Source of the DNA: SIG480 sp045586595
Lineage (GTDB): Bacteria > Bacillota > Clostridia > Oscillospirales > JAAYXM01
Direction: 5' to 3'
Length of the DNA: 64,000 bases
Assembly: GCA_045586595.1 (NCBI GenBank)
Contig: JAZNAQ010000022.1
Coordinates: 1 to 64,000, forward strand
Below the pieces are notes generated by a model. It was not told the DNA's origin and did not search any database. It saw only the letters and a list, made by a program, of their open reading frames with translations. A program made the translations under genes and the position numbers. Each line of letters starts with the position of its first letter. Within the stretch, counting starts at the first letter, position 1. This document shows, in pieces, positions 9,801-17,123 of the stretch.

Positions 9801-10402
9801 TGCGACTCAATCTCGGAGAGAATATCGCGAAGGCGGATAAGATTCTCCTCGGTTGAATTGAGCTTGCGCTCAGACTCCTCTTTGCGGTGACGGAACTTTG
9901 AAATACCCGATGCCTCTTCAAAAATCTCACGGCGGTCACCGCTCTTTGCAGAGAGAATTTCGTCAATTCTGCCCTGACCGATGATTGAATATCCGTCACG
10001 CCCAAGGCCGGTATCCATAAACATCTCGTTTATGTCGCGAAGCCTTACGGAACTGCGGTTTATATAGTATTCGCTCTCGCCCGAACGGTAAAGACGGCGG
10101 GTAACCGTAACCTCGTTATACTCACACGGCAAGACGCCGTCGGAATTATCAATCGTGAGCGAAACCTCAGCAAAACCGACAGCACCGCGTTTTTGCGTAC
10201 CCGCAAATATAACGTCCTGCATATTACTGCCGCGGAGCGTTTTTGTGGACTGTTCGCCCAAAACCCAGCGCACAGCGTCTGAAATATTAGATTTACCGCT
10301 TCCGTTAGGGCCGACAATGGCAGTTATGCCGTCGTCAAACGAAATAACAGTTTTGTCGGGGAACGATTTAAACCCCTGAAGTTCAAGACTTTTTAAGCGC
10401 AA
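6827..10402 (-). CDS. smc: Chromosome partition protein SMC
   Basis: A 1191-residue SMC ATPase for chromosome compaction and segregation. The Walker A motif GPNGSGKSNI is near the N terminus. Two long coiled coils flank a hinge (GNLGGIYGTVSQLI to NSGGTYTGGS). The C-terminal head has LLSGGERAL and the Walker B FCVLDEIEAALDD. I place the start at a TTG (10402), six bases after AAAGGAGGTG. An upstream in-frame start would make that ideal ribosome binding site coding, and the protein would no longer begin directly at LRLKSLELQGFKSF. ScpA/ScpB are not in the window. Confidence 0.95.
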   Translation of the reverse strand: MRLKSLELQGFKSFPDKTVISFDDGITAIVGPNGSGKSNISDAVRWVLGEQSTKTLRGSNMQDVIFAGTQKRGAVGFAEVSLTIDNSDGVLPCEYNEVTVTRRLYRSGESEYYINRSSVRLRDINEMFMDTGLGRDGYSIIGQGRIDEILSAKSGDRREIFEEASGISKFRHRKEESERKLNSTEENLIRLRDILSEIESQVGPLKHQAEKAREYIKIYDELRGLEVSVWTENLARAKENAQKYINDYEVVCSQFAASKAALDSLYAEVEELAEKMREKDVQAQAARDEEREAEREINEVASEIAALESTSTNNLHNIERIRAEINDETNRAQSIAEQIKAREKRVSELESDARTIEEKIESLREAALLASGKSDDAAAKLDDLRLRFRICEDDIAKLKIAMSASDAEIAGFDTRKTDIEAELATREAELSESKQKFALVKENLEEAEEKCSSADNMLNGFEMKYKSRGERFEKLREQSSKLELSLESMENKLRMLREMERDLQGYSYAVKNIMKAKDKGNLGGIYGTVSQLIRVEDKYTVAIETILGGALQNIIVSDERDSKEAIAFLKRTDGGRATFMPLDTVKGSELDKQGLSNQAGFVGLASNLVGYDEKFAPAIRYLLGKIVVCDNINSASAVAKKYGYSFRIVTLDGQIINSGGTYTGGSTNKTSGILTRTNEIKKLEGDIVALREKIEKTNTEKAEAERDYNALMYEMEVCRNDKRNAEDVLLKAETEIEHYKTLHRHLNELIDSLNDELTALAAKKSQSLRVKETTIECIADKEKELSALREEEEALIEGNSSLAAQKTELAEEMATAQASLAANLAESSEARRALEEIEMLSSAMAGDRASKEQTIRDIEKQNDELATEILAKKAAAEARREKKKLIEQRLCDIAEARINLEAERSCKDKESKEKNDDILKLERERSRLEMKKESAAREEEQITEKLWESYELTMGTAEKYIVPIESMSEATKRISALKSAVRKLGDVNVNAIEEYERVSERYEFMTKQCGDLEKAKAELEKMIFEITEEMQTIFAEQFKVINRNFGETFAEIFGGGKAELVLEDEGDILNCGIEIRVQPPGKTLKTITLLSGGERALVAIALYFAIMKIRPTPFCVLDEIEAALDDVNVARYAEYLRRLAETTQFIVITHRRGTMEEADALYGVTMQEKGVSKMLAISISEVERSVGVKLT

Positions 10403-10450
10403 ACAATCCACCTCCTTTTGTTTTTTTGATGTACATATGTATACCAATAT

Positions 10451-10479
10451 ATTTTATCAATTTTTATGGCATTTTGCAA
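10451..10479 (-). promoter_or_regulatory. Promoter of the smc operon
   Basis: TTGCAA (10474-10479) and TAAAAT (10451-10456) on the minus strand are 17 nt apart, about 50 nt before the TTG start of smc. It could drive the whole smc to leuS run. Confidence 0.6.
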
Positions 10480-10504
10480 GAAATATTTTCTTTATTTATA
10501 CATA

Positions 10505-10538
10505 TTAAATGACCGGAAGAAAAATCGTTCTCCCGGCC
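10505..10538 (-). terminator. Terminator after the DUF6273 lipoprotein gene
   Basis: On the minus strand GGCCGGGAGAA pairs with TTCTTCCGGTC (two G-U pairs) around a short loop and is followed by ATTTAATAT. The T tract is weak, so efficiency is uncertain. Confidence 0.55.
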
Positions 10539-10544
10539 ATGGTT

Positions 10545-11249
10545 CTACTCTGTTTCAATTGTGAGCCACATAGCGGGTCTTATCCCGACATCTGTGCGGT
10601 TCATTTCGCGGCCACGGTGGAAGCGTTTGCCGAGGTCGTCTGCGCAGGCTCCGAACATCTCGTCAACAGTGCTCTCACGAAGCCACCACATAACAGCACC
10701 ATCACGGCGAAGTTCTATCCCCTTTGCCTTTGCATATTCCGTCGGAAAAGCTATGGTTTCCTCACGGTATACGGTGTCGGTATCTCTCGGAAAAAATTCG
10801 TAAATCTCCTCCATGCTGATTAAAAAGACTTTTTCTCTTGTAGGGGGCATTTCAGGAATACCGTAATCGCGCACGGGTGCGTTTTTGTTTACGGTTTCTG
10901 CGATTCTTGCTTCTTCCTTTTCAGAAAACGCCGAGCTTATAAACTCTGCATTAAGCCACTTGCGGATTGTACTGTTCTCCCATGTAAGGCCGGATTTTAT
11001 CTCCTCATTAAAAGGCACACAATCGATAACCTTCTCAGAAAGAACCAAAACTCTGTTCTCCTCCTTAGCAAGAACCTTCCACTCAATCGCTTCCTTGCCG
11101 TTTGCCTCGTCGTTGTCTTGCTCGTATGTACCGAATGTGATAATGTCGCCAACCTCAGCGTCCTTTAATATCTTCCCTGTCTTGTCTCCGCACGCACAAA
11201 GCGAGAGCGCGAGCAGCGCCGCAAGCATTATAGTAACCAGTTTTTTCAT
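10545..11249 (-). CDS. Lipoprotein with DUF6273-type domain
   Basis: A 234-residue secreted lipoprotein. The signal peptide MKKLVTIMLAALLALSLCAC ends in a lipobox-like CAC, so the mature protein would be anchored through Cys 20. The remainder resembles DUF6273, with GDIITFGTYEQD, IEWKVLAKEENRVLVLSEK and ENSTIRKWLNAEFI, seen in many clostridial surface proteins. Its biochemical role is unknown. Two start codons are in tandem (11252 and 11249). The second is better spaced from GGAGG. It is a single-gene unit between the smc promoter and the tRNA-Ala locus. Confidence 0.75.
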   Translation of the reverse strand: MKKLVTIMLAALLALSLCACGDKTGKILKDAEVGDIITFGTYEQDNDEANGKEAIEWKVLAKEENRVLVLSEKVIDCVPFNEEIKSGLTWENSTIRKWLNAEFISSAFSEKEEARIAETVNKNAPVRDYGIPEMPPTREKVFLISMEEIYEFFPRDTDTVYREETIAFPTEYAKAKGIELRRDGAVMWWLRESTVDEMFGACADDLGKRFHRGREMNRTDVGIRPAMWLTIETE

Positions 11250-11327
11250 CATAAACCTCCTTAATTTGTTCGTTTTTTCATATTACCATTTTCTCAAATG
11301 TAAATCAACTTTTTTATCCTTGGGGGG

Positions 11328-11356
11328 TTTACTTCAACGGCTTTTTTTGGTATAAT
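11328..11356 (+). promoter_or_regulatory. Promoter of tRNA-Ala
   Basis: An extended -10, TGGTATAAT (TATAAT at 11351-11356), lies 17 nt after a weak -35 TTTACT (11328-11333) and about 21 nt before the tRNA 5' end. Confidence 0.75.
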
Positions 11357-11377
11357 GTATTGTGTATTCAAATATAC

Positions 11378-11453
11378 GGGGGCGTAGCTCAGCTGGGAGA
11401 GCGCTGCGTTCGCAACGCAGAGGTCAAGGGTTCGATCCCCTCCGTCTCCACCA
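11378..11453 (+). tRNA. tRNA-Ala (CGC anticodon)
   Basis: A full 76-nt cloverleaf with encoded CCA. The acceptor GGGGGCG pairs with CGTCTCC (two G-U pairs), the D stem is GCTC/GAGC, the anticodon stem CTGCG/CGCAG is perfect and encloses TTCGCAA (anticodon CGC, reading GCG), and the T loop is TTCGATC. One oddity is an A49 x C65 mismatch at the base of the T stem. The 3' strand of that stem belongs to a tail that is duplicated 151 nt downstream. Confidence 0.95.
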
Positions 11454-11460
11454 AACAGAT

Positions 11461-11493
11461 AACGTACCATCCGCAAGGTTGGTGCGTTTTTTG
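11461..11493 (+). terminator. Terminator after tRNA-Ala (first copy)
   Basis: AACGTACCA pairs with TGGTGCGTT (one G-U) around a 10-nt loop, followed by TTTTTT. It begins 7 nt after the CCA end. Confidence 0.85.
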
Positions 11494-11518
11494 TTTGGTG
11501 CCCGTGACGGTGAGGGAG

Positions 11519-11584
11519 CGAACAGGACGGCGGCTCGCAAGCCGTAAAAAGGCTGCCGGTGGCAGGCTTTTTAGTCCGCGGGCA
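11519..11584 (+). ncRNA. Structured element between the two tRNA-Ala tails
   Basis: About 66 nt homologous to 34176-34239 at the other tRNA locus. Predicted parts are an outer helix GGAC/GTCC, a first hairpin CGGCT-CGCA-AGCCG, and a second hairpin of 12 positions (AAAAAG, one G x G mismatch, CTGCC, closing loop GGT). The sequence then runs straight into the duplicated tRNA 3' end. No open reading frame of note is present. Transcription past the first terminator would be needed for expression, which the sequence does not prove. Confidence 0.6.
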
Positions 11585-11611
11585 GATCCCCTCCGTCTCC
11601 ACCAAACAGAT

Positions 11612-11644
11612 AACGTACCATCCGCAAGGTTGGTGCGTTTTTTG
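11612..11644 (+). terminator. Terminator (second copy in the duplicated tail)
   Basis: The same hairpin as 11461-11493, copied within the 82-nt direct repeat, with the same T run. Confidence 0.8.
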
Positions 11645-11749
11645 TTTGGTGTCCGTGACGGTGAGGAATCTAATATAACTTCTATTGCAAAAAGAGACAA
11701 TATAATGTATACTTAATTAAAAGAAAACACGCAAAACGGAGGAAATCAA

Positions 11750-12973
11750 ATGAAAAAAGTTTTGGGTTTATACACAAAGTCGCCCCTTATTCTTCGCATT
11801 GCAATCGGCCTTGTAATAGGCATTTGTCTTGGGCTTTGGGTGCCGCAGGCATCATTTGTCACCATTCTCGGTGATGTCTTCGTAGGCGCACTGAAAGCAA
11901 TCGCTCCCATCCTCGTATTCGTTCTCGTAATTGCGTCCCTTGCAAGTGCGGGCACCGGCATTGGCAAGCGTTTTGGCACGGTTATCTTTTTCTATATGCT
12001 CACAACATTTCTTGCAGCAGTTCTTGCCGTTGTTGCAAGCTATGCTTTCCCTGTTTCAATCCCGCTTACCGAGGCTGTCTCTCAGAGTGCCCCGACAGGG
12101 CTTGGTGAGGTGTTCAGAACGCTTCTCGGCAACATGGTTATGAATCCTGTTTCTGCGATAACCTCCGGTAACTACATCGGTATTCTCACATGGTCTGTAA
12201 TTCTCGGCCTTGCGCTCCGACGCGGTGCGAGCGACAAGACAAAAGAGGTTCTCTCAGACATTTCCGGTGCAGTTTCAACAGCCGTTGCCTGGGTTATACA
12301 GTTTGCGCCGTTTGGCATTATGGGGCTTGTCTTTTCCTCCGTCAACGAATACGGTCTTGAAATATTTACCGATTACGGAAAGCTTTTGCTTTTGCTTGTC
12401 GGTTGTATGCTGACAATGGCTCTTGTTATAAGCCCGACAGTCGTCGGCATTGCGCTTCGCAAAAACCCTTATCCTCTCGTTTTCCGCTGTCTTAAAGAGT
12501 CAGGGGTAACAGCGTTCTTTACAAGAAGCTCTGCTGCAAACATCCCGGTCAACATGAGCCTATGCGAAAAGCTCGGTTTAGACCGTGAATATTACTCCGT
12601 GTCAATCCCGCTCGGCGCAACGATAAATATGGACGGAGCGGCAATAACAATAACTATAATGTCGCTTGCGGCGGCGTTCTCTCAAGGTATTGAGGTTAAT
12701 ATTGTCGTAGCAATACTTCTAAGCTTTATCGCAACTCTCGGCGCGTGCGGAGCATCAGGTGTTGCGGGTGGCTCACTTCTCCTCATCCCTATGGCGTGCT
12801 CGCTTCTCGGTGTCAGCGCGGATGTCGCTATGCAGGTTGTAGGCGTCGGCTTTATAATCGGCGTAGTTCAGGACTCTTTGGAAACTGCTCTCAATTCTTC
12901 GGGAGATGTTCTCTTCTGCGCTGCAGCAGAATACCTTGAATGGAAAAAGCAAGGCAAAGAAATCAATTTTTAA
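11750..12973 (+). CDS. sstT: Serine/threonine:Na+ symporter SstT
   Basis: A 407-residue dicarboxylate/amino-acid:cation symporter-fold membrane protein, with about eight to nine hydrophobic helices and two re-entrant regions. The SstT pattern is clear in TRSSAANIPVNMSLCEKLG, SIPLGATINMDGAAITI and GACGASGVAGGSLLLIP. It imports L-serine and L-threonine with Na+. GGAGG lies just upstream. A TATAAT at 11701 has only a weak -35. It ends at a strong bidirectional terminator facing pyk. Confidence 0.93.
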   Translation: MKKVLGLYTKSPLILRIAIGLVIGICLGLWVPQASFVTILGDVFVGALKAIAPILVFVLVIASLASAGTGIGKRFGTVIFFYMLTTFLAAVLAVVASYAFPVSIPLTEAVSQSAPTGLGEVFRTLLGNMVMNPVSAITSGNYIGILTWSVILGLALRRGASDKTKEVLSDISGAVSTAVAWVIQFAPFGIMGLVFSSVNEYGLEIFTDYGKLLLLLVGCMLTMALVISPTVVGIALRKNPYPLVFRCLKESGVTAFFTRSSAANIPVNMSLCEKLGLDREYYSVSIPLGATINMDGAAITITIMSLAAAFSQGIEVNIVVAILLSFIATLGACGASGVAGGSLLLIPMACSLLGVSADVAMQVVGVGFIIGVVQDSLETALNSSGDVLFCAAAEYLEWKKQGKEINF

Positions 12974-12981
12974 ACACAAGC

Positions 12982-13020
12982 AAAAAATGCTCTGACATAT
13001 AAATGTCAGAGCATTTTTTA
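12982..13020. terminator. Bidirectional terminator between sstT and pyk
   Basis: A perfect 17-bp inverted repeat (AAAAAATGCTCTGACAT and its complement, loop ATAA) with A and T runs on both sides lies between convergent genes. Confidence 0.93.
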
Positions 13021-13025
13021 TACCC

Positions 13026-14438
13026 TTAAATAACCTCAACCTTAATTGTGTTGGTGTTTCCGGATTTGCCGTTTATAATTCCTCCGGTGAGGACTATTGC
13101 ATCGCCCTCTTGAAGCGGCAGATTTTCCTTCGCGGCGCGTCTTGCATGGTAGAACAAAACGTCGGACGAATTAAACTGTTCGCTGAGTACCGGGAGAACA
13201 CCCCACGAAAGCGCAAGCCTATACCAGACCGACTTATTAGTCGCCATACCGATAATATCTGTAGGCGCACGGAAACGCGATACCATTCGTACGGTCATGC
13301 CCGACATTGAGCTTACAACAATCGCCTTAGCACCGATATCAATAGCCATGCCGCAGGTTGCATGAGAAATTGCGTCGACCTGATTTTTTATTTTAAAATC
13401 TCTGTTCTTGAAGCGTTTTCCGTAGTTGATGTTTTTCTCTGTCTCCTCGACAATCTCAGCCATTGCCTTGACCGTTGCAACCGGATATTTGCCCGCAGCA
13501 GTCTCACCCGAAAGCATTACTGCACTAGTGCCATCATATACGGCATTTGCAACGTCAGAAATCTCAGCACGGGTCGGGCGCGGGTTGTAAATCATCGACT
13601 CGAGCATCTCGGTCGCCGTAATTACACGTTTGCCGAGCAATCGGCATTTTGTAATCAGGTGCTTCTGAATCGCAGGAAGCTCTGCAAACGGAACTTCAAC
13701 ACCGAGGTCGCCTCGAGCAACCATTATTCCCTCACAAACCTCGCATATTTCTTCGATATTATCAACGCCTGAGCGATTTTCAATCTTTGAGATAACCTCT
13801 ATTCCCTCGCCGCCATTTTCTTTAAGGAAATTTTTAAGGTCGAGTATGTCCTGCTTTGATGAAACAAACGAAGCTGCAATAAAGTCTACATCGTTTTTGA
13901 TGCCGAAAAGCAAATCTTCCTTATCCTGCTCGCTGAGATATACTGTACTTAGAACCTTGTTCGGGAAGCTCATGCTCTTACGGTTTGAAAGCTCACCGCC
14001 TGCAATAACATCACAGATAACATCATTACCTTTTATCTCGCAAACCTCAAATATTACAAGCCCGTTGTTTACAAGCACACGGTCGCCGACAGAAAGGTCG
14101 TCTGCAAGGCCCTTGTAGTTTACTGATACCTTTGTTTCGTCTCCTTCAACCTCTTCAGTGGTAAAAATAAACTTCGTACCTGTATCAACATCAACCTTGC
14201 CATCCTTAAAGGTTTTTATTCTGTATTCCGGCCCCTTTGTATCGAGCATAATTGCAATCGGCATATTAAGCTTTTCGCGGACTCTCTTTATCATATCTAT
14301 CTTTTCCTGGTGCTCAGAGTGAGTACCATGTGAAAAGTTAAGTCTTGCAACATTAAGCCCTGCGCGGCACATAGCCTCAAAGGTAGCGTCACTTGAGCTG
14401 GAAGGGCCTATTGTTCCGACAATTTTTGTCTTTCTCAT
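13026..14438 (-). CDS. pyk: Pyruvate kinase
   Basis: A 470-residue glycolytic kinase converting PEP and ADP to pyruvate and ATP. Seen are MRKTKIVGTIGPSS, the active-site loop NFSHG, MLDTKGPEYR, the catalytic-Lys segment VISKIENRSGV, MVARGDLGVEVP and TATEMLESM, then a C-terminal allosteric domain ending at VEVI. The extra PEP-utiliser domain found in Bacillus-type Pyk is absent. AAGGAG precedes the ATG. It is a single gene with its own promoter. Confidence 0.96.
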   Translation of the reverse strand: MRKTKIVGTIGPSSSSDATFEAMCRAGLNVARLNFSHGTHSEHQEKIDMIKRVREKLNMPIAIMLDTKGPEYRIKTFKDGKVDVDTGTKFIFTTEEVEGDETKVSVNYKGLADDLSVGDRVLVNNGLVIFEVCEIKGNDVICDVIAGGELSNRKSMSFPNKVLSTVYLSEQDKEDLLFGIKNDVDFIAASFVSSKQDILDLKNFLKENGGEGIEVISKIENRSGVDNIEEICEVCEGIMVARGDLGVEVPFAELPAIQKHLITKCRLLGKRVITATEMLESMIYNPRPTRAEISDVANAVYDGTSAVMLSGETAAGKYPVATVKAMAEIVEETEKNINYGKRFKNRDFKIKNQVDAISHATCGMAIDIGAKAIVVSSMSGMTVRMVSRFRAPTDIIGMATNKSVWYRLALSWGVLPVLSEQFNSSDVLFYHARRAAKENLPLQEGDAIVLTGGIINGKSGNTNTIKVEVI

Positions 14439-14484
14439 ATGTAATGCATCTCCTTGACAATCTGAAAAAATTTTCCTAATTTAC

Positions 14485-14512
14485 AGTATATCACAAACAT
14501 ACGAAAAGTTAA
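14485..14512 (-). promoter_or_regulatory. Likely promoter of pyk
   Basis: TTAACT (14507-14512) and TATACT (14485-14490) on the minus strand are separated by 16 nt, about 45 nt before the pyk start. Confidence 0.5.
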
Positions 14513-14539
14513 ATAGTTAAAAACACTATTTTTTATGCA

Positions 14540-14571
14540 AAAAAGAACTTCCTCACGGAAGTTCTTTTAAA
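14540..14571 (-). terminator. Terminator after the DUF975 gene
   Basis: AAAAGAACTTCC and its perfect complement enclose a TCAC loop, giving a 12-bp stem with A/T ends, just past the gene's stop. Confidence 0.85.
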
Positions 14572-14588
14572 AACAAGTTTTAAGCACT

Positions 14589-15179
14589 TTATGCTTTCGG
14601 CTTTATGCTGTTATAGAAGTTAGCGTATGTAGCCTGCATATACGGCATAATCCAAATATATGCAACACCAAGCGTTATCAAGCCAACAATCCCCCATCCG
14701 ATAAAGGAAAGCTCGAGAATAAACAAATCCATCTTATGACCTTCCATCATCTCTTTAGAACGGTTGATAGCCTCTCTGGCAGACATCCCTTTATTCTCGG
14801 CAAGTATGTAATATGCCTGTGAATAGGAAAGTGCTTTTATTATACCCGGAACTATTAGCAGAAGCATCCAAAGAGATAAAAGCACATACATCAACAAAAA
14901 TGTTTTTATGGCGCTCCACAAATCGTCATAACCGACAAACGCATCAACAATCTGCGGTTTTTTATCCTCGTTTACTACGGCAAGATAAATCCGTGCAAGG
15001 CTCAGTGAAAACGGTATTACTGCAACTGTGGCTATAAGTGCACCCACATACGGAACTCTCCCAAGTATAAGCGAAGCTGCCCAAGTTATAACATAAATAA
15101 TGAGCATAACTGCGAGCAGGTTCCAAATCTTACCCTTAATCTGTTCCTTTGCCAATGACTTGAGCTGTATTCTGTCCAT
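14589..15179 (-). CDS. DUF975 family membrane protein
   Basis: A 196-residue integral membrane protein with a basic N terminus (MDRIQLKSLAKEQIKGKIW) and about four to five hydrophobic segments. The DUF975 hallmark YSQAYYILAENKGMSAREAINRS is split here between a membrane helix and a cytoplasmic loop. The function of the family is not established. GGAGG lies upstream. It stands alone between the lar operon and pyk and has its own terminator. Confidence 0.8.
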   Translation of the reverse strand: MDRIQLKSLAKEQIKGKIWNLLAVMLIIYVITWAASLILGRVPYVGALIATVAVIPFSLSLARIYLAVVNEDKKPQIVDAFVGYDDLWSAIKTFLLMYVLLSLWMLLLIVPGIIKALSYSQAYYILAENKGMSAREAINRSKEMMEGHKMDLFILELSFIGWGIVGLITLGVAYIWIMPYMQATYANFYNSIKPKA

Positions 15180-15252
15180 AAAGCAACCTCCTTAATATTT
15201 GGTGTAATTTTATTATATCAAAATGTTAAGAAATTGTAAATAATGCTTTTCT

Positions 15253-15957
15253 CTATTTGCCCTTTATTATTTTGTTGTACGCAGTCTTTGCGGCAGAGAT
15301 GTCCATATTGCACGCCAACCTCCAGAACTTAGCGGTTCTCGCAGTTATATCAAGCGCATCAAGCACATTTATAACGCCACTGCCCTGCGGGAGGTGAAGG
15401 CTCGGCAAAAGGTTCTGCACAACCTCGCCTTTTTCAACCTCACAGACGGAGTTTTCTTTTGCGCGCTCCAAAAAGCAGATGTCTGTAAGGCGCACTCGCG
15501 CGTTTTTATTTATCTCTTCCTTTCCGCACCACGGTGTACCGTAGGCGTATGCAATACTGTCAAGTATGCGGATAAGGGGCTTATCGCCGTTTATTATCTC
15601 GCACCGATCCCCGAGAAGCTTAAGCCAGAGTGCCGCGTGGGTTGTTTTTCCCGTACCGCTCTCAGCGCACAGCAAAATACCGTGGTCCTCTGCCGACATC
15701 AGCACGCCGTGCATCAGAAAGCCATGAAACTCAGAGAGTTTTTCTGCAATCTTGCGATATATGGCAAGCGTTTCAAGATATTCAGGCGGAAATCCCCCCT
15801 GCCCGTCTCTGCCCTGCTCGCGCATAATCTCCTCGTCTGTTGCGCTGACAGAAAAGTTTGCGACTTCATCTGTTATATAGTCGCGACACATATGCCTTAT
15901 ATATTCATATTTATTCTCTATACATATTGATATGTCGGCAATTTTTATATTAAACAT
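15253..15957 (-). CDS. HprK-like P-loop kinase domain protein
   Basis: A 234-residue soluble protein whose middle resembles the HPr kinase/phosphorylase C-terminal fold. It has FLMHGVLMSAEDHGILLCAE followed by the Walker A SGTGKTTHAALW, then INGDKPLIR and YGTPWCGKEEI, which resemble the Walker B and the downstream capsule of HprK. The N-terminal HPr-binding half of true HprK is missing, so it is not the carbon-catabolite kinase. Related stand-alone domains (ScmC-like) occur in peptide-modification clusters, but no such cluster is here. It starts 5 nt after larC, so it is probably cotranscribed. Substrate unknown. Confidence 0.65.
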   Translation of the reverse strand: MFNIKIADISICIENKYEYIRHMCRDYITDEVANFSVSATDEEIMREQGRDGQGGFPPEYLETLAIYRKIAEKLSEFHGFLMHGVLMSAEDHGILLCAESGTGKTTHAALWLKLLGDRCEIINGDKPLIRILDSIAYAYGTPWCGKEEINKNARVRLTDICFLERAKENSVCEVEKGEVVQNLLPSLHLPQGSGVINVLDALDITARTAKFWRLACNMDISAAKTAYNKIIKGK

Positions 15958-15962
15958 GTCTG

Positions 15963-17123
15963 CTATTCCTCCTCGGAAAGCTTTTTTCGCACGTCCGAAA
16001 TGCTCATATCGTTTTCATAGGCAATCCTTGAAAGGTCTGAAAACTCATATTTCTCGCGAGTCACACCAAACCCGCGAGATACCTTTTTTCTCACTGTACC
16101 AAGGCTTGTTTTTACTTCTTCAATGTTGCGTGCTAGCGTGCGGCGCGTACATTTTATTTCGCGCACACCCAGCGTTGTTGTATGTTGGAACATAAGCCGT
16201 GACATTTTTTCTGAGTCACAAGCCCTGCACAGTACACATAGCATGACCCCCGTGCGGGATTTTTTCATTCCTATGTTCTCTGTCCATACATCAAGCGCGC
16301 TCTCATCTCGCAGAACTTCAGCCGCATATGAAAGCTCTTCACCTGTCATGTCGTCTATATTTGCACGAAGCTCAACCGTGTCGTTGTTCTCGTTTGTTTC
16401 TCCAAGAAGGGCGCGTACACAATTTACGGCATCAAACTCGCGTTTGCCCATGCCATAGCCTATATGAGTCACCGAGAGCGGCGGGAGATTTCCAAACTCC
16501 GATACAAAGTATTTAAGCAGAGCGACTCCCGTAGGAGTACACAGCTCTCCACGGATTTCCCCGCCGTAAATAGGCACACCTTTAAGGATCTCTGCCGTTG
16601 CAGGTGCGGGTACAGGCAGTATTCCATGCGCGCACTTCACCTGGCCGGACCCAACATGCACGGGCGATGCAACAACCTTATCGGGTGATAGTTTTTTCAT
16701 AGCAAGGCTCACCGCCGCAATATCGGCAACGGCATCAAGCATGCCCACCTCATGGAAATGCACCTCGCGGACGTCCACTCCGTGAACACAGCTCTCTGCC
16801 GCGGCGATTATATCATATATTTCTAGGATGTTTTTCTTTATATCCTCTGTTGTATTAAGTGAGGCAACTATACTCTCAATATCATGCATACAATGGCCGT
16901 GGTGGCTGTGCTTATCTTCCATCGCACCATTGACTTTTACAGAGAGTGATTTGCCAATAATCCCTCCGCGCGAAAGCGGCAAAAGCTCTGCCGAAACACC
17001 TGGTATATTCATTTGGTTCAGCTCTTTTATGAAGCTGTCTTTATCATCAAGCAAGTCAGCAAGAGATGCAGCAAGCATATCACCCGCCGCGCCCATAGCG
17101 CAATCGAGATATAATATACTCAT
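15963..17123 (-). CDS. larC: Nickel-pincer cofactor nickel-insertion enzyme LarC
   Basis: A 386-residue LarC, which inserts nickel into the bis-thiocarboxylated nicotinate mononucleotide in a CTP-dependent step. Seen are ILYLDCAMGAAGDML at the N terminus, the His-rich nickel loop HSHHGHCMHD and HFHEVG. In Lactobacillus the protein is made by a frameshift from larC1/larC2. Here it is one uninterrupted frame. Its start overlaps the larB stop (ATGA). The cofactor is used by LarA-type racemases, none of which is in the window. Confidence 0.92.
   Translation of the reverse strand: MSILYLDCAMGAAGDMLAASLADLLDDKDSFIKELNQMNIPGVSAELLPLSRGGIIGKSLSVKVNGAMEDKHSHHGHCMHDIESIVASLNTTEDIKKNILEIYDIIAAAESCVHGVDVREVHFHEVGMLDAVADIAAVSLAMKKLSPDKVVASPVHVGSGQVKCAHGILPVPAPATAEILKGVPIYGGEIRGELCTPTGVALLKYFVSEFGNLPPLSVTHIGYGMGKREFDAVNCVRALLGETNENNDTVELRANIDDMTGEELSYAAEVLRDESALDVWTENIGMKKSRTGVMLCVLCRACDSEKMSRLMFQHTTTLGVREIKCTRRTLARNIEEVKTSLGTVRKKVSRGFGVTREKYEFSDLSRIAYENDMSISDVRKKLSEEE

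Larger units (their letters stand above)
11434..11666 (+). repeat. 82-nt direct repeat of the tRNA-Ala tail plus terminator
   Basis: Positions 11434-11515 recur at 11585-11666 with a single difference (C at 11501, T at 11652), giving a period of 151 nt. The unit starts at G57 of the tRNA T loop, includes the T-stem 3' strand, the acceptor 3' strand, CCA and the following terminator, and runs about 20 nt beyond it. The second copy therefore carries a tRNA 3' end with no tRNA body attached. Confidence 0.95.

Noticed and set aside
11585..11605. A second tRNA-Ala gene
   Set aside because: Only the 3' side of the T arm and acceptor is present. There is no D arm, anticodon arm or acceptor 5' strand.
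11389..11700. Open frames on both strands across the tRNA-Ala tail repeat
   Set aside because: They arise from the tRNA and the duplicated tail, have no ribosome binding site and resemble no protein. The conservation between loci is in RNA pairing, not in codons.
15963..17123. Programmed frameshift in larC as in Lactobacillus plantarum
   Set aside because: The gene is a single uninterrupted frame of full length.
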